Of a stretch of DNA of 64,000 bases, positions 53,101-63,837 are shown one piece after another. Position numbers and translations under genes: made by a program. The first letter of the stretch is position 1. Every line of letters begins with the position of its first letter. The notes beneath the pieces are model-generated. The model was given only the letters and a program-made list of their open reading frames with translations, did no database searches and was not told where the DNA came from. Origin of the DNA: Chenopodium formosanum. Taxonomy: Eukaryota > Streptophyta > Magnoliopsida > Caryophyllales > Amaranthaceae. The stretch spans positions 8,447,501 through 8,511,500 of the forward strand of contig CM044879.1 of assembly GCA_024500155.1 (NCBI GenBank), given 5' to 3'.

Positions 53101-53865
53101 TAATCACCTACATTTTCATTCTTAATATCAACAAAATGAGCATACCCATCACAAATTTGACAAAAAACTCTTAATCTTTCAACACAATTACTGATTATTA
53201 GCAACAAAGGAATTCAATCATGATTTCAGCATCACAATCACCTACATTTTCATTCTTAATATCAACAAAATGAGCATACCCATCACAAATTTGACAAAAA
53301 TCTCTTAATCTTTCAACACAATTACTGATTATTAGCAACAAGGGAATTCAATCTAACCCATGATCTCCCCAAAAACAACAACAACAAAAATCATCATAAA
53401 ATCCCAAAAAAGAGCATACCCATCACCGAGCGACTTCGTAAGCTCCAAACCCTTGTTCAAAATCTGCTTCTGAGATGGTATCGCCCCAACTAAATGATAA
53501 CACTGACTCAACAAACTATACGCCCTACATTTCAATTCGAAACACGAAGGAATCGACTTCAACAACAGTTGCTGCAAAAAATAACATAAAATTACCAAAT
53601 GAAAAAACCCCTTTTCAGGAAATAGAAAGAAGAGAGAGATGAACAAACATACAGAACGTTCAAGGTGAGATTTGGCATGATTGACATTGTGAGAATGGCG
53701 CAACAAAAGGGTGGCGATTCGAAGACGAGTTTTGACCTCGATTATTGGGAGGAATGAAACTGGGCTCTGGCAAATTGCTTCTAAACATTTGATTGCTTTT
53801 GCAAATTCGCCTTTTTGTTCATGATAATCTGCTAATCCCCATAAACCTTCTGCTAGTGTATCCAT
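36138..53865 (-). CDS. SCC4: Sister chromatid cohesion protein SCC4 / MAU2 homolog
   Basis: Thirteen exons (minus strand): 53865-53653, 53571-53420, 52592-52451, 50552-50436, 47471-46970, 46289-46251, 45028-44907, 39174-39028, 38893-38804, 38683-38559, 37331-37126, 36552-36428, 36326-36138. All junctions are GT/AG and in phase, giving 722 residues, close to plant SCC4. It starts MDTLAEGLWGLADYHEQKGE, and family landmarks include NVNHAKSHLERS, CDYKNVAQHIDKLD, PIDGEWLPKNA, GRPKGQFKECAKRI, AIWMAGVYLMLLMQFLEN, HSVGCFNEAAFHF and NLQLVSQYLTILGSLALALHDTSQAREILRSA split across helical TPR-like repeats. The tail is basic (RRGKRKI). SCC4 pairs with SCC2 to load cohesin on chromatin in the nucleus. ATG context CTTCCATGG is good. 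Intron 7 (5.7 kb) is largest. No coding defect was found. Confidence 0.93.
37876..38105. repeat. Poly(C) tract in SCC4 intron 10
   Basis: Runs of C at 38059-38070 and 38074-38098 are embedded in ordinary intron sequence. The Pro-rich open frame across it is an artefact. Confidence 0.8.
42531..42621. mobile_element. 91-bp Stowaway-like MITE
   Basis: Inverted repeats CTACCTCCGGTCCAAGTTAG and its complement are nearly perfect over about 37 bp with a small centre. TA flanks both sides (42529-42530, 42622-42623), the Tc1/mariner signature. Confidence 0.85.
42710..42790. repeat. GT/TG microsatellite
   Basis: About 80 bp of TG repeats broken once by TATA at about 42759, preceded by a TA-rich stretch. 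It lies in SCC4 intron 7. Confidence 0.95.
45515..45807. mobile_element. 293-bp Stowaway-like MITE in SCC4 intron 6
   Basis: Starts CTCCCTCCGTGTTTTTTTAA and ends with the complement TTAAAAAAACACAGAGGGAG, flanked by TA. The near-end motif AAGTGACACA is repeated at the right side (GTGTCACTT twice). Confidence 0.82.
46589..46843. mobile_element. 255-bp Stowaway-like MITE in SCC4 intron 5
   Basis: Starts CTCCCTCCGTTCCTTTTTGT and ends with a diverged complement (ACAAAAAGGAGTGGAGAGAG). TA flanks both ends. It lies just downstream of exon 5, about 125 bp from the splice donor. Confidence 0.7.
47472..50435. other. SCC4 intron 4, 3.0 kb
   Basis: No gene seen. A GA microsatellite lies at about 48369-48391. 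The remainder is unremarkable AT-rich intron. Confidence 0.6.
50705..50790 (-). mobile_element. RTE/SINE-type retroposon 3' end
   Basis: On the minus strand it reads CATGTTAGCCGACCCCAAAT...TGGGACTAAGGCTTTGCTGTTGTTGTT. This is a tail I recognise from plant RTE-type LINEs and their SINE partners, ending in a GTT-rich tail. Only the 3' end is present. Confidence 0.6.
50813..50925. repeat. Tandem duplication of about 54 bp
   Basis: The unit AAGTTTGAAAAAGGCGAGTA...AATGA(AG)ATCATCAAAG occurs twice in a row, the second lacking two bases. Confidence 0.85.
52727..53425. repeat. Minisatellite (134-140 bp units) in SCC4 intron 2, seeded by the exon 2 splice donor
   Basis: Units begin with AATGAGCATACCCATCAC-like sequence at about 52727, 52861, 53001, 53135 and 53269; the exon 2 donor itself (53409-53425) is the sixth match. 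Each unit also carries CAACACAATTACTGATTATT and AGCAACAAGGGAATTCAATC. On the minus (gene) strand each unit therefore shows GTGATGGGTATGC, the same bases as the real donor GATGG|GTATGC. Confidence 0.85.
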
Positions 53866-53998
53866 GGAAGTTTTTCTCTGTAATGGTGTGCTTCAATTTT
53901 AACTATTTGTTGGTGTTGTAGACTTGAAATACTGAGTGAAAATTCTATTGGGTTTCAATTAAATGAGTGGTGAGTCAAGGTTTTTTTTTTTTTTTTTT
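53866..53998 (-). promoter_or_regulatory. SCC4 5' leader and T tract next to a foldback element
   Basis: Only about 133 bp separates the SCC4 ATG from the foldback element, and this includes a T tract (about 53981-53998). No TATA box is evident in it. The transcription start may lie inside or beyond the element. Confidence 0.45.
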
Positions 53999-55110
53999 GG
54001 TTTTTCTATACGGTGTCCTTGAGGTATTGACTTTTCCAAGCTGTACCCACCTATTTTCAAAATTCTACGCTGTACCCCTAACGTACTTTTAGTATCTAAG
54101 ATGTAACCCTATCCTAATCCCTTCGTTATCTTAAGTTAACTTTTAGTGTCTAAGATGTGACCCTACCCTAATCCCTCTGTTATCTTAAGTTAACTTTCCG
54201 TTAACTTCAAAATAAATAATAAAAAAAAAAAACAAAAAAAAACCAACCACCTCTCTCTCCTCCCTCACAAGTCACAACTACCCACCAGCCACCACTACAC
54301 CTCCAGTCGCACCACCGCACTTTCAATAATCCAACCGCACCGCCGCACCAGTGGCTCGCCCCTCTCTCCTCGACCGCCCACTGCTTGCTGGAATACCAGC
54401 CACCCCAATCCTCTCCCGCACCGAAAAACCCACAACCCTACTCCCAACTGCTCCCTGCACTCCACCGCACCAAAACTGACCATCCGCATGACCAGCAAAC
54501 ACCACCGACCAGCTTCTCCTCTCACCTTGGAATACCAGCCACCCCAATCCCCTCCCGCACCACCGCAGCAGTCCCGCACCACCGCAATAATCAAACGACA
54601 CCAAATCCTAATTTTTCCCCCAATTTGATTAAATACACAAAACTTATTTTAATTGATTTTTCCAATGAAAATTTGCACGAATATAGTTTAATTGGTCGAG
54701 ATTGTTTGAATTTTGCCCAAAAATTTTCGAAAAATGGTCGAAAATCTGGAAAGAGAAGGAAGGAAGGAAGGAGGATGATGCGGTGGTGGGTTGAGGAGAG
54801 AGGGGCAAGCCATTATGGTCGGCAGTGCAGTTGGAGGTGCGGCTGGAGGTGCGGTGGTGGGTACTTGTGATGGAGGAGAGAGTGGTGTTTGGGTGTTTAA
54901 TTTTTGGGTATATCTGTTCTTTTTTTAAAAAAAAAAAAAATCATTATTTTATTTTGAAGTTAACGAAAAGTTAACTTAAGTTAACGGAGGGATTAAGGTA
55001 GGGTTACAGCGTAAACACTAAAGGCACCTTAGGGGTACAGCGTAGAATTTTGAAAATGGGTGGGCACAGTTTGGAAAGTCAATACCTCAGGGGCACCGTA
55101 TAGAAAAACC
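53999..55110. mobile_element. Foldback/MULE-like element with long terminal inverted repeats
   Basis: Left end GGTTTTTCTATACGGTG... and right end ...CACCGTATAGAAAAACC are inverted repeats extending about 200 bp (to GTTAACTTCAAAATAA), with more inverted similarity inside (CTCTCTCCTCC, GCCCCTCTCTCCTC). The left arm has an internal tandem repeat of about 70 bp (TCTAAGATGTAACCC / TCTAAGATGTGACCC). The centre is GC-rich with two copies of GGAATACCAGCCACCCCAAT. No transposase is present. Target duplication is not resolved, so the superfamily is tentative. Open frames in it are repeat-derived. Confidence 0.75.
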
Positions 55111-58100
55111 CTATATACAATATTCTTTGAAATCAAATCACAAAAAATAATACTGAAAAAGAATTATGTACATTCAAGTATACAACTAACTTGATATATC
55201 TATTACAGATGAACAATGGTAGAACTAACAAATACCAATGGGAATAGAGAAACGTATGTGAAAGTAATTAATGTAGGGTGTAAACATGTGAGACAAGCAA
55301 ATAAGGAAAATGTCTCTTGTGATCACTTCCTACCTAATAAGCTAATCTCTTCTTGGCTTTAAACACTTTAAATTTTAATTCTCTTGTCTTATCCAATGCA
55401 CATTCTAGCTTATGTATAACCTCGTGACCACTTGACAAAAATCCACACTCATATTACTTTTCTCTTACATCTTTATAAATCATTCACACTTTTTTCACTA
55501 TATTGTTTGCCCATTATCTCGTACTAGTACAACTTTCATTTGCAAGTTTTTTTCACTATTGTTAAGTTTGCCCATTTCGTACTAGCACAACTTTCATGTG
55601 TAGGTGCATGCTTCCCTTTTTTCTCTAGTCTTATCCAATGCATGCACAACATGCATATGCTTATATCTTATTTTCTATCTTGTGAATAAAGACCCTTTGT
55701 TAGTTGCAAGATTTGCATAACATAATTTATTTCGATGCTTATTTTTGTACACACATGACTATCAAATTATTTTTGTTTATTAATGTGGTACTTACACCAT
55801 ACGTTACAAAAGTTTTTTTTTTTTTTTTTTTTTGGGAAAACACAAAAGGTATTATTCGCATAGTGACATTTACTTTTGGTGGGATTTTACAAAAGTTATT
55901 AGGTAGTGTTCTCACTTTCTAAAAATTTATTCAATTTTGTAAGATATTTTTCTGTTTCATTAATAGGTAGTTTAAAAATGTAACATTACTATTAATTATT
56001 ATTATTATTTATGATTATATATATGCATTCAAAAATGTATAAAATTTAATATAAACAACTTGTTATAAAACATAGGGTTTTGTGTAGAAAAAGAAGAATT
56101 ACATTAAACCTAGACATACCACTACTCAATATCTCCGAAAATCATCATGTGATCAAAGGGCCAATAAAGTTTTAGAAAAATGTTACTTAATCGCTCCTAT
56201 AGTTTCATTGCTGTTTTCCATACCTGTGTACAATATTTTGATTTTGTATATTATGTTACATAAATTTTCACCAAAGTGTATCGCATGTATGTGTATGATA
56301 AACAAATGTCACAAATGTATGAGAATATAGTTGTTGTTAGGTTATTCTTAATGTAAAAACTCAATGTATAACTTTTATAGTTTTTTTTTTATTAAATTAA
56401 TGTATAATTAAATATACGCGTTGGAAATCATAAAAGCAACAAATACAGTATTAAATTTTTGATAAATAGAAGAATCATAACTGTACAAATGTAAGTTTAA
56501 TTTAAAGTTGTAGAAGGAAAACATTTACTCCCTCCGTCCCTAAATTACATTCCTGGTTTCCATTTTGGGTATTCCAAAATTACATTCCTCCTTTCCATTT
56601 GAAGTAAGTTTTTTTTTTTTTTTTTCCAAATATCCCAAATCAACTCTCTTTTTTCTGTTGTATATTTAATGCTTTCGCACTCTTACTATCCTAATCTCAC
56701 TCTTATTTTCTCTCTCCATCGTTTTTTCTCAAGTTTGTACTTCTCATAACTAACCTAATGAATATGATTGGTTCTTAATTTTCAATTAGAAGCATGTTAT
56801 TGGTCCTTTTTTTTTTTTGCAAAGGATTGATGATATGGCATCATTAATCATTAATCTATATTTGTTTTATTCAAAGACATCATTTAATATTTTGTATTTC
56901 CCATTTGAAATATTTCATTATTGTTATTTGTCTTATTCTTTCTTCCTTAATTTCCGTGTAATTTTACAAATAGGAATGTAATTTAGGGACGGAGAGAGTA
57001 TAAAAAAGGAACATAAACTTAATGTTTAAATTTTTTTATTATAATGGTTGATCAAGCCATATTCTAAATTCTATATGTTTATGCAATTAAGTCGTACAAC
57101 CATGAGCAATTAATATCAGAATGCTTACAATGTAGAGATATGTTTATTCTAGATTGTGTCTGAGTTACAACTACGTTACCTCTTTACACTTATCACAAAC
57201 TCTTGCATAATTTAAAAATAAAGGATTAACAAAAAAAAAAATCATTTCATAAGTAACTATATATTATAATAATTTAAAAACTATTACTTTCAGTTTGAGA
57301 TCATCAATTCCTATTTAAGACTTTTATTCTATAAGAATTGCTTTTATCAAAAAAAAATCTAAATCTATCAATACGAATAGTGATTATGGCACATTCAAGA
57401 TGAAATAAATATTCAAAAAATAATTTAGTTATAATATCATGCTCATAAAAATGTATTTATTAGATAAATGAATAGATGGGGTTATTGTACAATTACAAAT
57501 GTCGTGGATGCTTTTTTTTTTAAAAAAAAAAAATAATAATTTTCAATATATGAACCAAATTATGAACTAGAGCCTTGTATTTTCATTATTGTACGTAATT
57601 TTGACCCCATTTCATCATTCGCCGCTTATTAAAAAAAGCTAGGCTAGCAAGGTAATATAATTTTGGAAAAAATAAATTTATAAGTTCATATATAGAGTTA
57701 AAACAAGAAAAAAAACCTAATTAATATAGATAAGTTCGTGTATAAAGTTAGAACAAGAAATATCTTAGTTAGAACAAGAAGCTAAGTATACAGCTAATTA
57801 AGTTTTGATAAGCTCAACTAAATTAAAATCTGATAAGTTTAACTAAATCAGGTCAAAGTTCGTATGGCTTAAAGAAGGGAAACACAAGTTAATACATTGC
57901 TTTCTTGGTAATAACACAATGAACATCAGTGTTTAGTTAGTCAAAGTGTTTAAAAATCAAAATTGTAAACATCTTGTGCATTAGCACCAGTAATAAATTG
58001 GTAAAAGAAACAGATTTGAATAACTTCCATATAGGACGCCTCTAGTCACATTGCTCACACCAGCATACATGCAAGTTATGCATGTACCAAATATATGCTT

Positions 58101-58136
58101 CCATATATAAAGATATGCTTTTCTAATCTTTTTCTC
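55111..58136. other. Intergenic stretch before the HLH gene
   Basis: AT-rich with no supported gene. It includes a T tract (about 55812-55833) and a MITE (56528-56998). Confidence 0.55.
56528..56998. mobile_element. 471-bp Stowaway-like MITE
   Basis: Starts CTCCCTCCGTCCCTAAATTA and ends TAATTTAGGGACGGAGAGAG, inverted over about 28 bp, with TA on both sides. The near-end motif ATTACATTCCT is repeated at the left side. Confidence 0.85.
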
Positions 58137-58144
58137 TATAAAAG
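58137..58144 (+). promoter_or_regulatory. TATA box of the HLH/ACT gene
   Basis: TATAAAAG, 78 bp upstream of the ATG at 58222, with a short leader rich in A, C and T. Confidence 0.6.
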
Positions 58145-58221
58145 CTAGCCAGATCTCCAATTATTTTCATCCTTTCACTTCATAAACAATTCTTTTGGTG
58201 AGAGAAAGCCAACCCCCAAAA

Positions 58222-59460
58222 ATGGAATGTCTTAGCAAAGCTGACAAGGTGCAAAAAAAGAAAGAGTTACGTAGAAATCTTCGCAAGCTTCGAAATCTTG
58301 TCAACAGTGAAACGGTGAATACATTTTTTATTCCTTAATATTTTTTTTATTTTATTTTATTTCTATGTATCTTTCTCCAAATCTTGTAGGACTTTCTTTT
58401 ATTTATAATTTGAAGATGACTTGTAATTGGTATGTAGTTAAGTTATCAGTTTGTCGAAAAATCTAGTATGCACTCGACTGCATCCAGACACACCTCTGCA
58501 CAATTATGTCCTGTATTCAATTCACATGTTTTACAAATGAGCACGTGGGGCATTTCATGTGTATGTGTGTGTGTGTTTGGGGGGGGGGGGGGGGATACAC
58601 CTTATTTTAGGACCATATAATAAAATTTATTTGTTGAGAATTCTCATTAAAAATATTAATACAAGAGTATTCCATCTTCTAATTAAAACATTAGACAAAA
58701 TAATGATATAAAAAAGTAACTGTTGTAGATCTCATAGTTTTGATTTTTTTATTTATTTTTTTATATATATTGCAAATTAGTTGAATTACATTCCTTTGCT
58801 ATTCTTCTTAACTCTTGTTCTTTTATTGCATTTAATGCAGAATAACGCAACTACAATCCTTAGCGATGCCCTCCACTGCATATCAACCACTAAACAACAG
58901 ATAGAGGAACTTAACAGGGAATTAGAAACCATGAACAACATGCAGCATGTTGAGCATCACCCACGTTCATTTGTTAGACTCTTATCTCTCTTCTTCTTCT
59001 TCTTCTTCTTCTTCTTCTTCTTCTTCTTCTTTTTATTTTATTTATTTTATGTTTTTTAGGTGGTGATGAGTCGAGCCAAATTGATTTCATTCATTTGAAA
59101 AGTAGTGATTAGAATTATTTCATTTAGTTTTTAAAAATAATTAGAAACATCAAAATTGGGTTTTTCATAAGATTATTAATAAAACTAATTAAATTTTTTG
59201 TACAGGCGGTGAAGGTAGAAGAGCAAGAGATGAATCAATTTCGATTAAACGTAACAAGTGCCAGTGAGGAAGGAAAGAACTATTTGGCTCTTATTATGGG
59301 GGCATTAGAAGAGAAGGAGATAAGTTTAAAAAATGCTAATGTGTCACGTTGTCTAGGGTTTGAAATGGAAGCTGTTATTGAAGTTACTCAAGCTATGGAT
59401 TCAAGTGTTTTGACTGAAATTGTTATTCAAGCCATTGAGAATAATGGTGGTAGTAATTAG
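58222..59460 (+). CDS. Atypical HLH protein with ACT-like C-terminal domain
   Basis: Proposed exons are 58222-58314, 58841-58972 and 59206-59460, giving 159 residues. Exon 1 ends GAAACG|GTGAAT, exon 2 follows TTTAATGCAG and exon 3 follows TTTGTACAG, all phase 0. The exon 2 donor is uncertain: GTTAGA at 58973 is chosen, GTTGAG at 58949 is possible. Residues 12-29 (KKKELRRNLRKLRNLVNS) fit helix 1, and residues 36-61 (TTILSDALHCISTTKQQIEELNRELE) fit helix 2 of a bHLH fold. The canonical His-Glu-Arg of the basic region is missing, so DNA contact is doubtful. The C-terminal VKVEEQEMNQF...LEEKEISLKNANVSRCLGFEMEAVIEV fits the ACT-like fold seen in several plant bHLH factors, used in dimerisation. 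Likely a small HLH regulator that works by pairing. Function in this plant is unknown. Confidence 0.65.
58989..59030. repeat. TTC microsatellite in intron 2 of the HLH gene
   Basis: About 14 TTC repeats followed by T-rich sequence. Confidence 0.95.
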
Positions 59461-59723
59461 AAGAAATAATTCTCATAAGTTTCATATGTAATAGCTATTT
59501 GAGTTTAATTTTCATTTTAGTTTATGATTTTTACCTCTCATTTTCGTAGTAGCTTAACATCATGAAATTAAGATGCATTCTATTTTAATGTTACATTTTA
59601 TTTTGTATAACTTGTATGCCACAAGGACATATGCAGTAGCGCCGCATCATTAATAACTTCTACGAGCTGAGTAATAATTTTTTGCTTAGCCTATGTCAAA
59701 AATATATAATATACTACCTGAGG

Positions 59724-59767
<44 letters not shown>

Positions 59768-60191
59768 TTAGAAATGTTAATATATCCCTCAGATTCTCCT
59801 ATTACTTAGAATGAAAAATACAACATAATTTAATCATTCTCCAGGGACATGGTAATTTGTGAAAAATGTCGAATGAGAAAGAATAAGATAAAAACTGTTA
59901 TGAAATATCTAATTGTGGATGACTATTATCCCACATGTACTATATAGAATACTCTAGAGTTTGGTATTTGGTCTTATCCGTTGATGGAACCCTAGATAAT
60001 GTATGTACATGTATATATATCCCGTACTAGATGGAATAAGAGATACAACGTAACAATTTTCCCTCATCTCTCTATATTTTCTCTTCAATATTTAACAAAA
60101 ATTGATTTTTAAAACTACCAAAGGATACATATAAAAAATGATTTTTTAACACTTTTTTTTTGGTGAAAACTGATTTTTTTAATCGAAAACA

Positions 60192-60270
<79 letters not shown>

Positions 60271-60818
60271 TGATTTTTTGACACTGCAAAAGATAATATT
60301 TATAGAGATAAAAACTAATTTTTTTAACACCACCAAAAGATAATATTTAAAGAGATTGATATGCATGACAGTTGTTGATTCCAAAATAACTTCCATATAA
60401 TTCTATATAAAAATATTAATTTAATTAATTAAATAATAAAAAAATTAAATTAACCGGCAATGTTAAACCCACTTAACTAAGCGGGGTGCTAGTTTATTAT
60501 TAGTTAATATTTGGATAAATTTACTACTACTAATCCCATTAATCTTTGTGCACCTTAGATAGGTGTAACAACGCAGCCCAGAAGCCCAATAACACACAAC
60601 CCAATTTTAAAAAGCCATAAAACTAAAAAACATGAAAACTGCAATACACCCACCCACCCAAACCAATAAATGTAACGTCACTTCAAAACTCAAAAGTCTT
60701 CTTCTTCTATATGATTTTCTCTCTCTCCTTTTTTTCACTTTCTCTCTCCTCTATTTCATTTTCTCTCACAAAAAAACCGCAAAAAACATCAATGGACATT
60801 AGAGAAGAGATGCAAAAT
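59461..60818. other. Intergenic stretch with microsatellites
   Basis: Contains a GA repeat (about 59728-59761) and an AT repeat (about 60197-60266). No gene is visible. Confidence 0.6.
60197..60266. repeat. AT microsatellite
   Basis: About 35 AT repeats. Poly-Ile/Tyr open frames here are artefacts. Confidence 0.95.
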
Positions 60819-62292
60819 CACTAGTAGAAAATAGCTGAATTTCGACGAAAAAAATCCGTCAGAAACACCCCGTTTTCCGTTGCAAAACCCGTTTTCGACG
60901 AAATTTCCGTCAAAAGCGGTTGTCGCAATAAGTGGTGTCAGAAAATTGATGTTTTCCGACGGAATTTTTCTGTCGGACGGCAAATTCTAGCCCAGGAAAG
61001 TCCGTCGGAAATTTCCAACGGATATCATTCCGCCGGAAATTCCGTCGGAAAATTCAATTAAAAAAACAAAAAAAAACTGCACCCCACCCCGCAATCACCA
61101 ACCCCCACCCAAAACCACCAGTCCCCACCCAGAACCACCAGCCCCCACCCCAAAAACAAACCCATTCTTATCCCACCATCACCGACATTACCACACCAAA
61201 AATGAACCCCAAAAAATGAAAATCAATCCCGAAAACACCTAAAAAAATCGAAAATTAAACACCAAAAAATGAAAATTAAACCCAACGAAACGAAAATCAA
61301 CCCCAAGGAAACGAAAATCCACCCCCAAAAAATCGAAAATTAACACCACAAGACGAAAATTAGCCCAAAAATCTTAAATTAACAACGAAATCGAATATAT
61401 CCACATAATTATCCAATAAAATTCCTAAACTAACATAAAAATTACAAAAATATACAATTATCAAATAAAATTCATAAATTAACATAACAATTACAAAGAA
61501 ATTAACTAGATCTACAATCTAACCTAAATTAAAACTAGATCTACAAAACAAAAACCTTGAGAGTTGTCGGCTTTGTTATTGTTGCGTCGTTGTTGTTACT
61601 GTTGCGTTGTTGCGGTCGATGTTGGTGGCGGTTGACATTGTAGCGTTGTTGATGTTGTTGCGGTCTATACTGGTGGTGGTTGACGTTGCGGTCGATGCTG
61701 GTGGTGGCTTGAGAGGGAAGAGTATGACGGAGAGAGACAAGATAAAGATAAGAGGAAAGGGAAGAGGAGAAGATCGAGAAAACGAGAGGGAGAAGGAGAG
61801 GAGGGGTAGAGGGAGAAGTGGAAAGAGAAGAGGAGAGAAAAAGAGAATGAGAAGGGGAAAGTGAAAAGAGGCGAAACGCGGAAGAAAGAGGATTAGGGTT
61901 AGTATATAAATTTTTTTTTTCTTTTTTTTCAAAATTATAATTCCGACGGATTTTTCCATCAAAAATTTCCGACGGAATAATTTTCCGTCGGAATTCACCT
62001 TTTTCGACGGAAAATTCCATGGGAACATCTAATAATTCTGACGGATTTATATTCCGTCGGAAATTTCCGACGGAATTTTTTAATTCGTCGGAAATATCCG
62101 ACGGGAAAAAATTTCGTCGGAAAAATCGATAATTCTGACGAATTTATTTTCCGTTGGAAATTTCCGATGGAATTTTTTAATTCGCCAGAAATATCCGACG
62201 GAAAAAAATTTCGTCGGAAAAATCGATATTTCCGACGGATTTTCAGGTCCGTCGGAATTGATCCGTCGCTATTTGACCTGATTCTTGTAGTG
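60819..62292. mobile_element. Non-autonomous CACTA element (1.47 kb)
   Basis: Starts CACTAGTAGAAAATAGC and ends CTGATTCTTGTAGTG, with 3-bp AAT target duplications at 60816-60818 and 62293-62295. Both subterminal regions are packed with TCCGTCGGAA / TTCCGACGGA motifs in both orientations, typical of CACTA transposase-binding repeats. The inner part has A-rich sequence with repeated CGAAAATCAAC-like motifs (about 61200-61380) and a GTT/GA-rich stretch. No transposase gene is present. Confidence 0.9.
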
Positions 62293-63804
62293 AATCATAA
62301 GGATCCTCCCTTAAAAAAAGACAATTTTATGGAAATTTTTACTTAATTTTGTTTGAATTTATATGATTATCACTTAATTTTGTTTGAATATTGTTCGATA
62401 CTCTATTATTCGAAATTTTTTATTGGAATTGTCAAATAAATTAGTGAAATCAAACGGATACCTTATGTTCACATTCTGAAATGCATATGTTCATATTTTG
62501 AATTCTTGTGTTCATATTTTAAATCAATTTGTAAACTAACTGAAATGTATATATTCACTTTCTTAATCCATATGTTCATATTGTTTATGTATATGTTCAC
62601 ATTCTAAATATGCTTAATTATGTTCATACGAATTCAAAAATGAACCAATGCATATGTTCATATTTTGAATGCATATGTTCATATTTTTAATACTGATGAT
62701 GCATATATTAATCATATTATTATTTTTTATTTCTTCAATTTTTATGTTCGTAATTAAATGCCTTATATTCAAATAATATTTTATATGTTCATAATGTAAA
62801 TATTCATAGTAAATATCCGTTGTTCAAAAATCTTCTCATTAAGTCTATTTATGCATATGTTCTCTTTCTTAAATGCATATGTTCATATTTTTTTACGCAT
62901 ATGTTTACCTTTTAAATGATTATATTCACTTTAAGGAAACTAATGCTTACGTTCATATTTTGAATTGTTATGTTTACTTTCTGAAATACATATGTTCATA
63001 TTTTTTATGCCTATGTTCACTTTCTGAATAGCTAATGTTCACATTTAAGGGAACCTATGCATATGTTCATATTTTGCATGATTATGTTCATTGATAAAAA
63101 AATGCAGAAAATCAAATGAAATTCATACACAGATGAAATTGATCGAAGCTAAAAAATTCAATTCATATGAATTCTAAAAATCAGATAAACAACCAAGACC
63201 ATATTGTAAGGAACAGTTTCAATCGTTAAATCGAAAAAAACGAGAAAAATAGAAAAAAAAATAGAGGAAAAAGGAATTAAAGAAGGAATAAGGGGGAAAA
63301 AAAGAGTATAATTTGTGAATTGAAAGATTCATATAAACCTTAATCAATAAAATTCAAAGCACAAAGTTGAAATTCACACAAAAGTTCATACTTAATTACT
63401 ACTTATATGTTGTAAGAAACAAATTCAATCAAAAAAATGTAAAAAAAAGGGGAAAAATTAAAAAAACAGAGGAGAGATCGAGAAAATAAAAAACGAAGGA
63501 GAAAAACAGAGGAGAAGAAACCTAATGTTCATATTGTGCTATTGTTACACCTAATTCTAGGTACATGAGTATGCACCTAAGAATATGCGCTACTAATCAT
63601 CCACTAACAAAGCCATGGCCAAAGCCTAATCAAATAGACCTAAAGCAATTCAATTACACATAACCAAGTTAATAAAGACATCTAGCATATCTTATCTTTT
63701 CCATGTGGGAAAATATTTCCACTTAAAAACTCACACATTAAAGACTACATATAGCAATAATCGAATAAAAATTTATAATATGTATGAGTAATCCGCCTTA
63801 ATTT

Positions 63805-63837
<33 letters not shown>

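Noticed and set aside
52727..53425. CRISPR-like array
   Set aside because: The units are long tandem copies without short repeat-spacer structure, in a plant intron.
54295..54870. Overlapping open frames of 90-160 codons on both strands
   Set aside because: They fall inside the GC-rich, repeated centre of the foldback element and show no recognisable domain.
60072..60396. Ile/Tyr repeat open frames
   Set aside because: AT microsatellite.
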